Assembly (NCBI GenBank): GCA_034769895.1 | Contig: CM068367.1 | Span: 111,894,654 to 111,958,653 of the forward strand | Origin: Magicicada septendecula | Lineage: Eukaryota; Arthropoda; Insecta; Hemiptera; Cicadidae | Reading direction: 5' to 3' | DNA length: 64,000 bases | In this document: positions 33,190-42,328 of the stretch, in pieces | Layout of the letters: the number at the start of each line of letters is the position of its first letter | How positions within the stretch are numbered: the stretch's first letter is position 1 | Translations under genes and position numbers: made by a program | The notes under the pieces: model-generated | Told to the model about the DNA's origin: nothing | Databases searched by the model: none | What the model saw: the letters and a program-made list of their open reading frames with translations, nothing else

Positions 33190-34951
33190 GAACATTTGGC
33201 TATATTCCGATTCCTCCAATTCCGTTTCTAAGCTGTTTATTATCTTGCCCGACTTACCATCTGCTCTTTGCATGGTACTGATATCCTTTAACTCTTCTCC
33301 AAATATCTTATCCTCCCTAGTTATCTTAAAAATCTCGATCTCCTTTATGTCCCTACCTGTCCTGTTATTCTCACAATCTACTCTGGAGAGAGTGTCGTGT
33401 ACCTTATTCTCTGTTCCTCGGATGTATTCCTACTCGAAGTTGTATTCCTGGAGCATGAGCACCCATCTTGTTAGACGGCTGTGAGCAAGCTTGCAAGTGT
33501 TCAGAAAGGATAACGCCTTGTGGTCCGTTCGTATGATGGTCCTGTTTCCCAAAATGTAAGTTCTAAATTTTCCAACGGCGAATACAATACTCAGTAACTC
33601 TTTCTCAGTCGTTGTATAATTCTTCTCCGCTGGCAGCAAGGATCTACTCGCGAAGGCTGTAGTGAGGTGCTCCTTCTCCTCATCCTCTTGATACAGCTGC
33701 GCCCCGACGGCTACATTACTGGCGTCTGTCTGTAAATAGAACACTTTCTCAAAATCCGGGTGGTTCATCATGATCATTTCACTGAATTTCCTTGTAATCT
33801 CCTCAAAGGCTCCACGCTCTACGTCGCACCATTTCCACTGTCGGTTCTTTTGTAGTATCACACTTAACCTTGCTGTCATGTGGGCGTAGTTCCTTTGAAA
33901 TTTTCGGTAGAAATTGCACAGCCCTAGAAAACTTTGAAGTTGCTTTATGTTCCTCGGTTCAGGGAAGCGCATGATCGATTCGACCTTGTCCGGGTTTGCG
34001 GAGATCCCTTCCGGCGTAATAATAAAACCTAAAAATTTAATCTCTGTCTGTAAAAATTCTGACTTGTCCCAATTCAGTGTAAGTCCTCCTGTCTCCAATT
34101 TCGTTAATACATATCTTATATGTTCCAAATGATCCTCGAAAGTCCTGGATGCAATCAAGATGTCGTCCACATAAACTGTCAGGAAATCCAAGTCCTTGGG
34201 TCTCAAAATTTTATCTAAGCATTTGATGAAACTCGCCACACTGGTATTTAATCCAAAAGGTAGTCTCCTGAACTGGTAATTCTTCCCGTTGAATAAAAAT
34301 GCGGTGTATTTTCTACTCACCTCCGCTAACGGTACCTGCCAATATCCTGCAGTAAGGTCCAGCGATGTCATATACTTCACGCTGCTGAATTTCTGGAATA
34401 TCTCATTCTGGTGACTCTCGGTCGGGTATAATTATCTGGTTTATTCTCCTCGCATCCAAACACAACCTGACTCTGCCGTCCTTCTTGATCACTACCACCA
34501 AAGGATTCGAGTAGGGCGATACTGATCTCTCTATAATTTTACCTTCCAGCATTTTATCCAATTCCTCTTGCACCGCTCGTCTTTTGGAGTAAGGCACAGG
34601 ATAACTCCGTTGCATGAATGGTGTATGTTCTCTTATCTGTAATGTACATTCATAATCTTTTGCCCTACCTGGTACATCGGCAAACACTCCCCTAAACCGC
34701 TCTACCACCTGCCATAACGCTGCACGCTGGCCATTCCCAACATCGGTCCCTTCACTCCGAAACTTATCTGCCCTTATCTCCCACACTGCATCAGTAATAT
34801 TACTCATTTCGTTATCATCATCGTAAATATACTCTGCCTCTCTACACCAGTTGATTCTAGTATCGCTATTATTCTCATCTACTCGCTTCTTCAATAACTT
34901 TACCCCAGTTGTTTTAATTTTATCTATCACCCGTTCAAAATTTATTTTCAC
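33190..34951 (-). pseudogene. Reverse transcriptase and RNase H of element D, broken
   Basis: The first frame (34403-34951) carries the linker and RT fingers (SNPLVVVIKKDGRVRLCLDA) and runs out after IIIPDRE. A frameshift near 34390 moves to 33430-34380, which holds SLDLTAGYWQVPL, PFGLNTS and the catalytic YVDD (residues 70-73). The connection (LQSFLGLCNFYRKF) and RNase H (TDASNVAVGAQLYQ, then ELLSIVFAV and TDHKAL) follow. A TAG at 33430-33432 truncates it after EYNFE. The same frame then continues through TENKVHDTLSRVD toward integrase, where another frame change occurs near 33180. Catalytic residues are intact but the reading frame is not. Confidence 0.92.
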
Positions 34952-35355
34952 CGACCGGTCACCCCGTCTAACTCTATCACCTTTTCTTTAAAATTTATCA
35001 CCGCTCTATTCCTCTGTAAGAAATCGTTACCCAAAATAATGTCCAAACTCAAACCCTTAACTACCAGGAATGTACTATCAAAATCTATACCATTTATCAA
35101 AAAGTTCAAATGTATTTGTTTCGTCACACGCTTACTCCGTACCCCTGTGACTCCTATCACCGTAACCCCTGCTACTGGCAAAACTGGAATATTTTTGTTA
35201 AATTCTCTCAATTCATTTAAAATGCTTTCTGCTATCACTGAAATTTCGCTCCCTGTATCCACCAGTGTTCTAAAATGCTTACCTTCTATATTTACCTGAA
35301 TTTCCGTCAATCCTCCTCTCACTTCCACTAAAGTATGGTTCTCCTCTTCTAACAA
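34948..35355 (-). CDS. Aspartic protease of element D
   Basis: The 135-residue frame has LVDTGSEISVIAE with the catalytic D33-T34-G35 triad, a hydrophobic flap region, and a second psi-loop-like ILGNDFLQRN. It is a retropepsin that cleaves the Gag-Pol polyprotein as a dimer. The end overlaps the start of the RT frame by 4 bases, which suits a frameshifted polyprotein. The ATG chosen is simply the first in the open frame. Confidence 0.88.
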   Translation of the reverse strand: MLEEENHTLVEVRGGLTEIQVNIEGKHFRTLVDTGSEISVIAESILNELREFNKNIPVLPVAGVTVIGVTGVRSKRVTKQIHLNFLINGIDFDSTFLVVKGLSLDIILGNDFLQRNRAVINFKEKVIELDGVTGR

Positions 35356-35462
35356 ATCAGCTACTATGTCCGTTTTGATGACGTTACTTGGGATGTCCTC
35401 CGTTGGTTAGACCTCATGCGCTTCTCTGAACAGTGGTCGGGTCCTGGCTACCACTGTTGATT

Positions 35463-37128
35463 CTAGTTTTCCGGCTGTCGTCTGCTATTATTCATCTCCT
35501 GTTGCTGTTGACCATTGGGTCGTCCTTGTCGGTGGTTGGATGTCCCACTGGTACCTGGTCCTCCTTTGTCGTTCGGTACATATTGTTTCATATGTTCTCT
35601 CCTCCTTTGTTCTTCTTTAGGTAGTTTGCATCTGAAACATTGTTGTCTGTGAGCGTAGTTCTCTCTTCCGCATCTGGAACAGTTCCACTCACCTGTCTGC
35701 TGAAAATGATTTCTGGGTCTATAATTATTATTATGATCGCTATTTCCCTGATAACTACTCTTATGTCGGTTAAATTCTGGGTTACTATTATGGTGATTAG
35801 CCTGTATAGGTCGTCTTAACTATTTCACGATCCCTAATACTTTGCAAAATATCTAAAATCCGTTCTAACTCACTTAAATTCTCTATCTCCTGCGTCATTA
35901 AGGTAACCTGTGCTTCTCTGGGTAGATGTTTACTCACATATCTGACGAACGATTGAAATGGTATCGGCGGTTCGAGGTACTTTGCCTCATTATACAACTT
36001 TGTCACGTACATTGTTATATTATTTTGCCCCACAAAATTACATACTCCCATAATACGACTTCCCAAACTCTCTTGTTCTTCTTCCTGCCAAAATTTATCT
36101 TTAAATGCCCTCTCGAATGTTTCAAAACTGTCCCATTCTACTCTGTGCGCCTCTGCCCATATGATAGAATTGCCTTTAAAACATTTGACAATTTTCGTTA
36201 ACTGTATTTCCCAATTATGATTACTAAAATGGTTATACTCACGCGCCTGATTTAAAAATCTCATAGGGTGTATTATTCTGTTCTCGTGGTTAAAATTCTC
36301 TAACTCTATTTCACTGTACGTGTCCCTGGTTACGATTATTCTTTCCGTAATACCGGTAAAATTTTTCTGAATCTCCCCCCGCAACTCATTTTTCACTTTC
36401 ATTAAATCATTTTCAATTACATTACATTTAACATGCACATTATTATCGTTTTGTATGACTAGGTTATCTATTTCTTTAATTTTACTTTGTAACATGCTCA
36501 TTCTCTCATTGGTGTTATTCTCATATTTTGATACTGTTTGGTCTATTGTTTCAAACTGTTTGGTTATGTCTGTTACATCTAATTCACATTTCTCTATTTT
36601 GTTCTGTAAAATGCTAGTTTCATTTCTATTTGTTTATTTGTTTCAGAATTAGTTTTACTCTCTATCTGCTCATTAACTGTGGTTAAACATTTATTCTCTA
36701 TTTTTCATCTGTGTTTCTATTTGGTTTTGAACTGTCTCATTAATTTGCTTAATTTTGTCATCTAACTGACTTATTTTGTTATTAAATTGCTCATTACTAT
36801 TTTCTGTTTGTTTTTGGATACTGTCACACTGTATTTCTATTTCATTTATTCTCTCTTCAAAATTACAGCTCTGTTTCTTAATTTCTTTTTTGATATCGTT
36901 AAACTGTTCATCAAACTGGTTTAGTTTGTTATTGAAATTATCTAATTTTATATCGAACTTAATGCTCTGCTCTTTTAACTCATTGTTCTGTATTTTCATT
37001 AACTGAAAAAGATCTTCTAACGAAACTTTATTATTTATAATAGGCGTTGAGTTCGCCTGTGGTTCGTTTAACACCAATGATTCTGTTGCTGTGTTTTCTA
37101 TATTAATATTTTCATTGTTATCTGCCAT
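35463..37128 (-). pseudogene. Gag of element D with a C-terminal RanBP2-type zinc finger
   Basis: The start is ATG 37126-37128 (MADNNENINIENT). The frame to 36691 is a long coiled coil of N/Q/E/K heptads. After a break, the frame 36501-35797 carries the helical Gag core (FKDKFWQEEEQESLGSRIMG). A one-base shift near 35797-35830 leads to 35795-35463, which is rich in N, R, Q and G. That piece contains, at 35616-35693, GEWNCSRCGRENYAHRQQCF followed by RCKLPK. The spacing W-x-C-x2-C-x3-N-x6-C-x2-C is exactly that of RanBP2-type zinc fingers. No CCHC knuckle is present. Such fingers bind single-stranded RNA or ubiquitin in host proteins, and I infer RNA binding here. Two frame breaks make the copy defective. 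Confidence 0.85.
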
Positions 37129-37285
37129 TTTTGTTGTACTGATAGTAATAAATTCTGTCTTAATTGTTCTACAATTCTCTTCATACCACACATAACCTAC
37201 ATGGATAACCTCTACTGTTATGTGTATTTCTCTACCCGTCTACCTCTGCTTTTTGCTTATTTATATAATTTTAATTTTATACAAA

Positions 37286-37303
37286 GTCCAAGTTCGTGCG
37301 CCA
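37286..37303 (-). other. Primer-binding site of element D
   Basis: Two bases after the 5' LTR, on the - strand, lies TGGCGCACGAACTTGGAC. It starts with TGG, the complement of the tRNA CCA end. It resembles lysine-tRNA-type sites (TGGCGCCCGAAC...) with three differences, so the primer tRNA is not certain. Confidence 0.75.
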
Positions 37304-37305
37304 TC

Positions 37306-38597
37306 TGTGACGACTCACTTCCGTTACATAAATAATTAATAATAATAATAAATGTATGATAATTAATTATTATGGGATTTGCATAATTTACCACACATCC
37401 GGTAGAACACGTGCTCAGTTTTATTGAGTGCATTAGGCTTTTGGGTCCAAGGTTGCGTTAAGCAGAAAAGACAGAGGTTCTCGGGGTATTGAAATAACCA
37501 TTTATACAACATGAGAATAATATATTCTATTTTATTCAGTACTTGCGCTATAGGTTATAAACAATGAGAGTCAGCAATGATTATTAAATTTCAAAATGGC
37601 GGCGACATTATTTCCGCTTTCGCCATGCGTTTAATGCTATATGCATGTGTTTTTACTTTATTTAAAATAATTCTTTTTTAAACTCTATACTGCAGTTACT
37701 TTTAACTTCCTTTTTATTTCTATGACTTTAATGCTTACTCTGTAATTATACACAAACCAACGCCCCAAATATAACTTATTTAAGGTTGGCCAACGATCAC
37801 TTTCACTCTCCCACTTTCACTCTCAATCATACTGTAATATTGAACACTGGTTAATTATTCTGAATTGAGCTCATATTTTAAATTTTTTAAATTTAGAAAA
37901 GAGAATTTATAAGGGCTTTCCTGAATTTGATGCGGCGTAGACTCCTCAGAAGACTCCCATGGTGGTTGGCAGGAGTTCGGCCGAACCTTTACTGTTGCTT
38001 TTAGTGCACTGAATTTACTTAATTCTCATTTTGGTTGTCCACTGTTAATAATGATTAACAGTGGACTGTTAATAATGATTAATAATGATTAACATCCACA
38101 TACTGTTAATGATTACATTTTTGAAAACAATTACTTCATTTTTGAAAACAATTACTGCATTTTATGGCAAAATCTGCCCACTGCACTAGTCGAGCATGTG
38201 TGCTCCGTGAACTGTTTAGACAACTGGGCGGAATCAGACGCAATTGTTATGCAAGTAGTCGTGCGTCTGATGTCATTGTGCATTGTTTTATAGCCACCGC
38301 CCTGGTTAATACATATTTGTTTCATGCCGTCATTGTTTATTTATGACGATCTGGCTTTGTGGACCAATGAAAAGTTCGTATTATTAGTTCGTTTTGCTTA
38401 TGCCGCCATTACACATGTTAAATTCTGCTCGTACCACAATGACCTTGGCTCGGCTCCCCTCTTGTGAATCTGCGTAGTTATTGGGACTTGTGCAAAACTA
38501 ACTTAGCCCTTGTTAACATTCATGATCCGAATAAAATTTACAATAAAATATTCCTGAATCCCATTATTATGGTAACAGGTATTTCTGTACTGTCACA
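37306..38597 (-). repeat. 5' LTR of element D (1292 bp)
   Basis: It is a direct repeat of 28884-30112. It differs mainly by an insertion at about 38016-38098 that includes three ACTGTTAATAATGATTA-type units, two of which form an inverted pair (CACTGTTAA and TTAACAGTG). It is bounded by TGTGAC and GTCACA and followed by the AAGA duplication at 38598-38601. Confidence 0.97.
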
Positions 38598-39074
38598 AAG
38601 AATCGTTACTAAAATTCAGGTTAGTCGTGGTCAAATGGTTTGAAGCCGGATCTGGGTGGAGTTTGGGTTAAAACTGTTCGAGCACATTTGATTTTTTTAA
38701 TCCAGGTTGTATTAGCAGTATGGTGTATGTAATCAGATGTATAGACCTGGTAACAGATTTTGAACAGTCTTATAGATGTGCAGTGGACAAGTATCTCACT
38801 GCGAGGCTAACAATATTTTCTTTAATTTCGCACATGGGCACAGTAGTCTTATACAATGTTTCATAATGTGAACCTTTTGCTGGCTCAGGAAAGGCTCAAG
38901 AAAGGACAATCTAAATAGTTAGGTTCTCATAAGTTTCAAAAATTTTATTATGTTCAGCTTGTTTACAAGTAATAGTGTGGTACTTTCTATTGATTGTTAA
39001 CATGTAGAATGTATTGTGTGGATTATATTCTCAGTTATGATAAAAATATTGACTGTGTGTGCATTTTGTTGTAG

Positions 39075-39327
39075 CAAGTGTGGAGAGAAGCTGAGTGTCG
39101 TACAGGAGATGACGGCAAACTTACAGTTGTCAAACTCACACAGTTCTGTTTCGTTGGACAATGACAGTGATGAACTGCCACAGGATGCAGCAAGATTAGA
39201 AGCATGTCTTTCCCAGTTAAGAGATGTAATTGGTGAAGATGTTGCCACACGACAACAGTTGGTGCAAGTCGCTTTGGCAGCTGATTATGACCTTAACAGA
39301 GCTCTTAATTTCTTTTACTCATCTTGA
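39075..39327 (+). CDS. Terminal coding exon of the host gene, UBA-like C-terminus
   Basis: The exon begins after TTTTGTTGTAG at 39064-39074 and runs to a TGA at 39325-39327. It encodes SKCGEKLSVVQEM, then a serine/aspartate-rich linker, and finally DAARLEACLSQLRDVIGEDV plus LVQVALAADYDLNRALNFFY. The last about 45 residues look like a three-helix UBA-type fold: the spacing ARL-x2-CL and L-x2-ALAADYD-x2-RALNFFY recalls UBA domains and the HBS1 N-terminal domain. With the UBM-like motif in the previous exon this suggests a ubiquitin-binding protein. The name is unknown to me. The frame also stays open upstream to 39016, but the acceptor and phase match favour splicing. Confidence 0.7.
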
Positions 39328-39779
39328 GAGTGGACATATAGATGATCTGTACAGCATTTAACACCACAACATTTTGTGTGAGTATTGGTTTGTTGCAAAA
39401 GTTACTGCCATTATTATACCCATAATAGTTTGAAGTTTGTAACACAAATGAAGAAAGAGGTAGCCAAAAATTGTAATGGTGAAGATAAGAAGGCCCCGAT
39501 ACCTACCTACCTACCTACCATAAAGCCCAGAAAACACTAAAACCCAGTGTTGCCACTCAAGCTTATAAAGGAAGGACTTGAGTGCTCCCATTAAAAAAAT
39601 ATAAATTTATTAAATTCCCACCCAGGCCTGCTAGAAGAACTTGTTGAGAACAGGTTAGGTTAAGGTAGGGTGACTACTAAAAGAATTTAACTCATATTTG
39701 TTCTCATCTGCATGTTTTTATTTTGTACATTTTAGATTTTGGAAATTTATTATCGTGCTCTTCCATTTCCTAAGCCCTG

Positions 39780-40590
39780 TATCTTTAGGTCACTCTCAAC
39801 ACACTCCATCCACCATTTTCTTGATCTTCCTCTGAGCTAGTCTCTGAGAGTTTCCATTCTGTAGTAACTCTCATATTTCTGGACTTCATTCTATAAACAT
39901 GTCCCAGTCACTTAATTCTCTGCGACTTAATAAACTTGAATATATTCTTGCTCTTTATTAATGCATCTATTTCAAGATTCATGTGGATCTGCCAGGTACT
40001 ATCTACTTGCACTACCAGCCCTGAAATTCTCCTAAGTAAACACTTCTCTCAGATCATTTAAGGTCTTCTTCTGCATGGTCCACATCTCACAGGCATAAGA
40101 GGTCTCATTGGTCATATGAGGATTATATATTCTTAGTTCAGGATTATGATGCCTGATCCTGGAGCATAATAGTTTCTTGTTTGTGAAATACACTCTATTT
40201 CCCGTTACTATCCTTGATTTGATTTCATCGCTGTTCAGGTTATCTTCATTTAGTAGCAATCCCAAGTAGGTGATATTATCTACTTGCTTAAAGCTGTAGC
40301 CTCCAACATTCAGCAGATTTCATTCCTTATGTCTTGTTCTTGAGATCCACATGTACTTTGTTTTACCCTGGTTTATTGTAAACCCATCTTTTTTATCAGT
40401 TCTTCCAGTTCTATAAATGTTTTCCTTCCTGCATTTTTGTTATGGCCCAATACAGCTATGTTATCAGCATAAGCACCAATTTCCCTGCTTTTAGTAATTA
40501 AATTCCCATGGGCATTCGCCTTGGAAGTAGCTGCACAAAGTATGTGGTTGAAAAGGAGCCCTAATTCACAGTATTGGGCCAACAGTTTAA
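39780..40590 (-). pseudogene. Non-LTR retrotransposon reverse transcriptase remnant
   Basis: On the - strand, 40373-40582 reads LGLLFNHILCAATSKANAHG and then GAYADNIAVLG. The latter is the catalytic YADD box with the second aspartate changed to asparagine. Farther along, 40032-40265 gives DEIKSRIVTGNRVYFTNKKL and LRIYNPHMTNETSYACEMWT, the thumb/C-terminal region typical of RTE/L1-like elements (LRIYKTLIRPV-TYG-E-W). Several stops lie between these pieces. No endonuclease or poly(A) tail was recognised. It is a 5'-truncated, old insertion opposite to the host gene. Confidence 0.75.
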
Positions 40591-40860
40591 AGAAGTGTTA
40601 GAAGACTGAAGAAGTGGTGACAGTAATTGAAGCTGGAACAGGCAACAGGTCTGTTATCCTTGATGGGGAAGAAGAAGAAACTGTTCATTAAAACACAAAC
40701 CATAATGATAATTTTCTATTTGCCATTTAGGTTTAAAGAAATAACTGTAAATCATCGTACATGCATTTTATATATTTAATGCTGTGAAAGCAAATAGGTG
40801 ATAGGAGTTAGATTTGTATCGTGTAATTGAAATTTGTATGACCTGTGTGTTCTGTTTCAG

Positions 40861-41053
40861 GTAGTGAGATGGCTCTTCCAAAGAGTTGTGTACAAATGTT
40901 CAGTGTATTTAGGGCCTGCACGAACCATGAAGATGGTACATGGTACCTGTTTGACGTGGTACATAAAAAAATATTTAAAAAAAAATGCCAAGGAAACATT
41001 TCGTCATTGTCATTATCACCACCACTACCACCAACCAAAATAGTTGTTGTATA
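40861..41053 (+). other. Possible alternative terminal exon
   Basis: A good acceptor (TGTGTGTTCTGTTTCAG, ending at 40860) precedes an open segment. In the frame GSEMALPKSCVQM it reaches TAA at 41052-41054 after about 63 codons (ends PPTKIVVV). Joined to the donor at 28502 it would meet a stop at once (AG + G TAG), so it would need another upstream exon. No domain was recognised. Confidence 0.2.
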
Positions 41054-41283
41054 AACTTTGTTATAAGATTCCCTCATCATTTGTTTATATATTCTCATTC
41101 CCTTTTATATGGATAGATTTTATATAACTACATATATTTATATAGTTATATTCTTGTTTTTAGCTGTTATTTATTTTTAAGCAGAGAAAACAAAACGCAT
41201 GGACTTTCAGTATTTATCCTCCCTCCTATATAAAGTGTATTGTGTACAGTATAAATATGCAGTTGTGTTTTTATATTATTTAT

Positions 41284-41289
41284 AATAAA
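41284..41289 (+). terminator. Polyadenylation signal AATAAA
   Basis: AATAAA occurs 1.96 kb after the host stop codon, followed by a T/G-rich stretch. It is a plausible 3' end. Other AATAAA words occur downstream (for example near 46490), so the choice is not certain. Confidence 0.35.
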
Positions 41290-42328
41290 ACTGTAACATT
41301 ATGAAACTGATGGTAATCAAAAGTTACGATTTCAATTAATTTATTGTTAATTGTTTACAGAGGTTATACATTTTTATAAGATTGTTGTATAATATATGTT
41401 TTATATATATATATATATATTTTTTTTTTTTTAATATAACCATAAGCTATCATATCTAAAATTTTGTTTGTGTACATTTAAGAAAGTGGCAATGTCTTAT
41501 ATGTTGTTTTAGACACTGGGCTGACTAATTGATATTCAGATAATATAATTTCAGCTGACATCCATTATAGTCTTTTTTCAAGACAGGTAGTATATGTGTA
41601 GTTAGTACTTCTAATGCCTTTCCATTCACCATTTAGTATTTGTAATGTTAATATCATCACGTCCACTGAATAGCATTCTTCCATAACTAGTAGTATCTCC
41701 ATAATTTCTGTTATGAAATTGGCTGTCCAACTATTGTATCTTATCCAAAACGTTTTTATTATCTTTACGTTTCTTCGGCACAGAAACTGTGCATATTCAT
41801 TTCCTTATGTTTTGCTAATGTTTATTACTAAAACATATAAAAAAGAAATATCTAAATATCTATGATTGGGTTCTGATTTATACTCCTCTATCTTACATAA
41901 ATGCTGCAGTAATTGTTCTAATTTGTAGACATCAGTTTGGATATGTTCTAATTATAACATATATTTTGGATGTGCTTCCCTCTCCCCTTAACAAAAAACT
42001 TTTAGTGGCAGAAAAAAGTAACGTAATTTTTGGTGTCATAATTTTGATGTATGTATTACATATATAAAATAACTACAATGCTTCTAAGATTTAGACCGTA
42101 TAGTAGATAAAAGTTATCATTTTTTGTTTAGTTGTAGAAAAAGAGATATACAAGTGGAAATGAATAACAAAATCCAGACAGTGATTTTGTCCCTTTATTT
42201 CATGTTTTTTTTTTTTTTTTTTAATTATTGTGTGTTAGTAACCTGATATGTGTTTGTGAAAATTTAAAATATCTATATTAATTATAATAAAAAATAATTT
42301 ATGATATTTATCTAAAGTCATGCAAATA
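41290..42328. other. AT-rich stretch, no gene seen
   Basis: It contains an (AT)n/T run at 41403-41432 and a T run at 42205-42222. No coding or transposon signature was found. Confidence 0.5.

Larger units (their letters stand above)
28884..38597 (-). mobile_element. Near-complete Ty3/Gypsy LTR retrotransposon (element D)
   Basis: The element is 9714 bp and reads on the - strand. Each LTR begins TGTGAC and ends GTCACA, and the element is flanked by a 4 bp duplication, AAGA (28880-28883 and 38598-38601). From its 5' end the order is LTR, PBS, Gag, protease, reverse transcriptase, RNase H, integrase, a 2 kb noncoding region, PPT and LTR. The RT-RNase H-integrase order defines Ty3/Gypsy. No env-like frame was seen. 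The LTRs differ by a handful of substitutions plus one complex insertion, so the insertion is old enough for frames to have broken. Confidence 0.95.
28502..39074 (+). other. 10.6 kb GT-AG intron filled by an antisense Gypsy element
   Basis: The intron starts with GTAAGTTAAG and ends with TTTTGTTGTAG. Element D plus one AAGA duplication accounts for about 9.7 kb, leaving about 0.85 kb of native intron: 28502-28883, which includes a short AT repeat at 28568-28582, and 38602-39074. Neither native piece contains a recognisable gene. Confidence 0.6.
39328..41283 (+). other. Probable 3' untranslated region of the host gene
   Basis: It follows the stop codon and contains a (CCTA)n tract (39504-39519) and an antisense non-LTR remnant (39780-40590). 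It ends near an AATAAA at 41284. Whether the whole length is transcribed is inferred. Confidence 0.4.
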
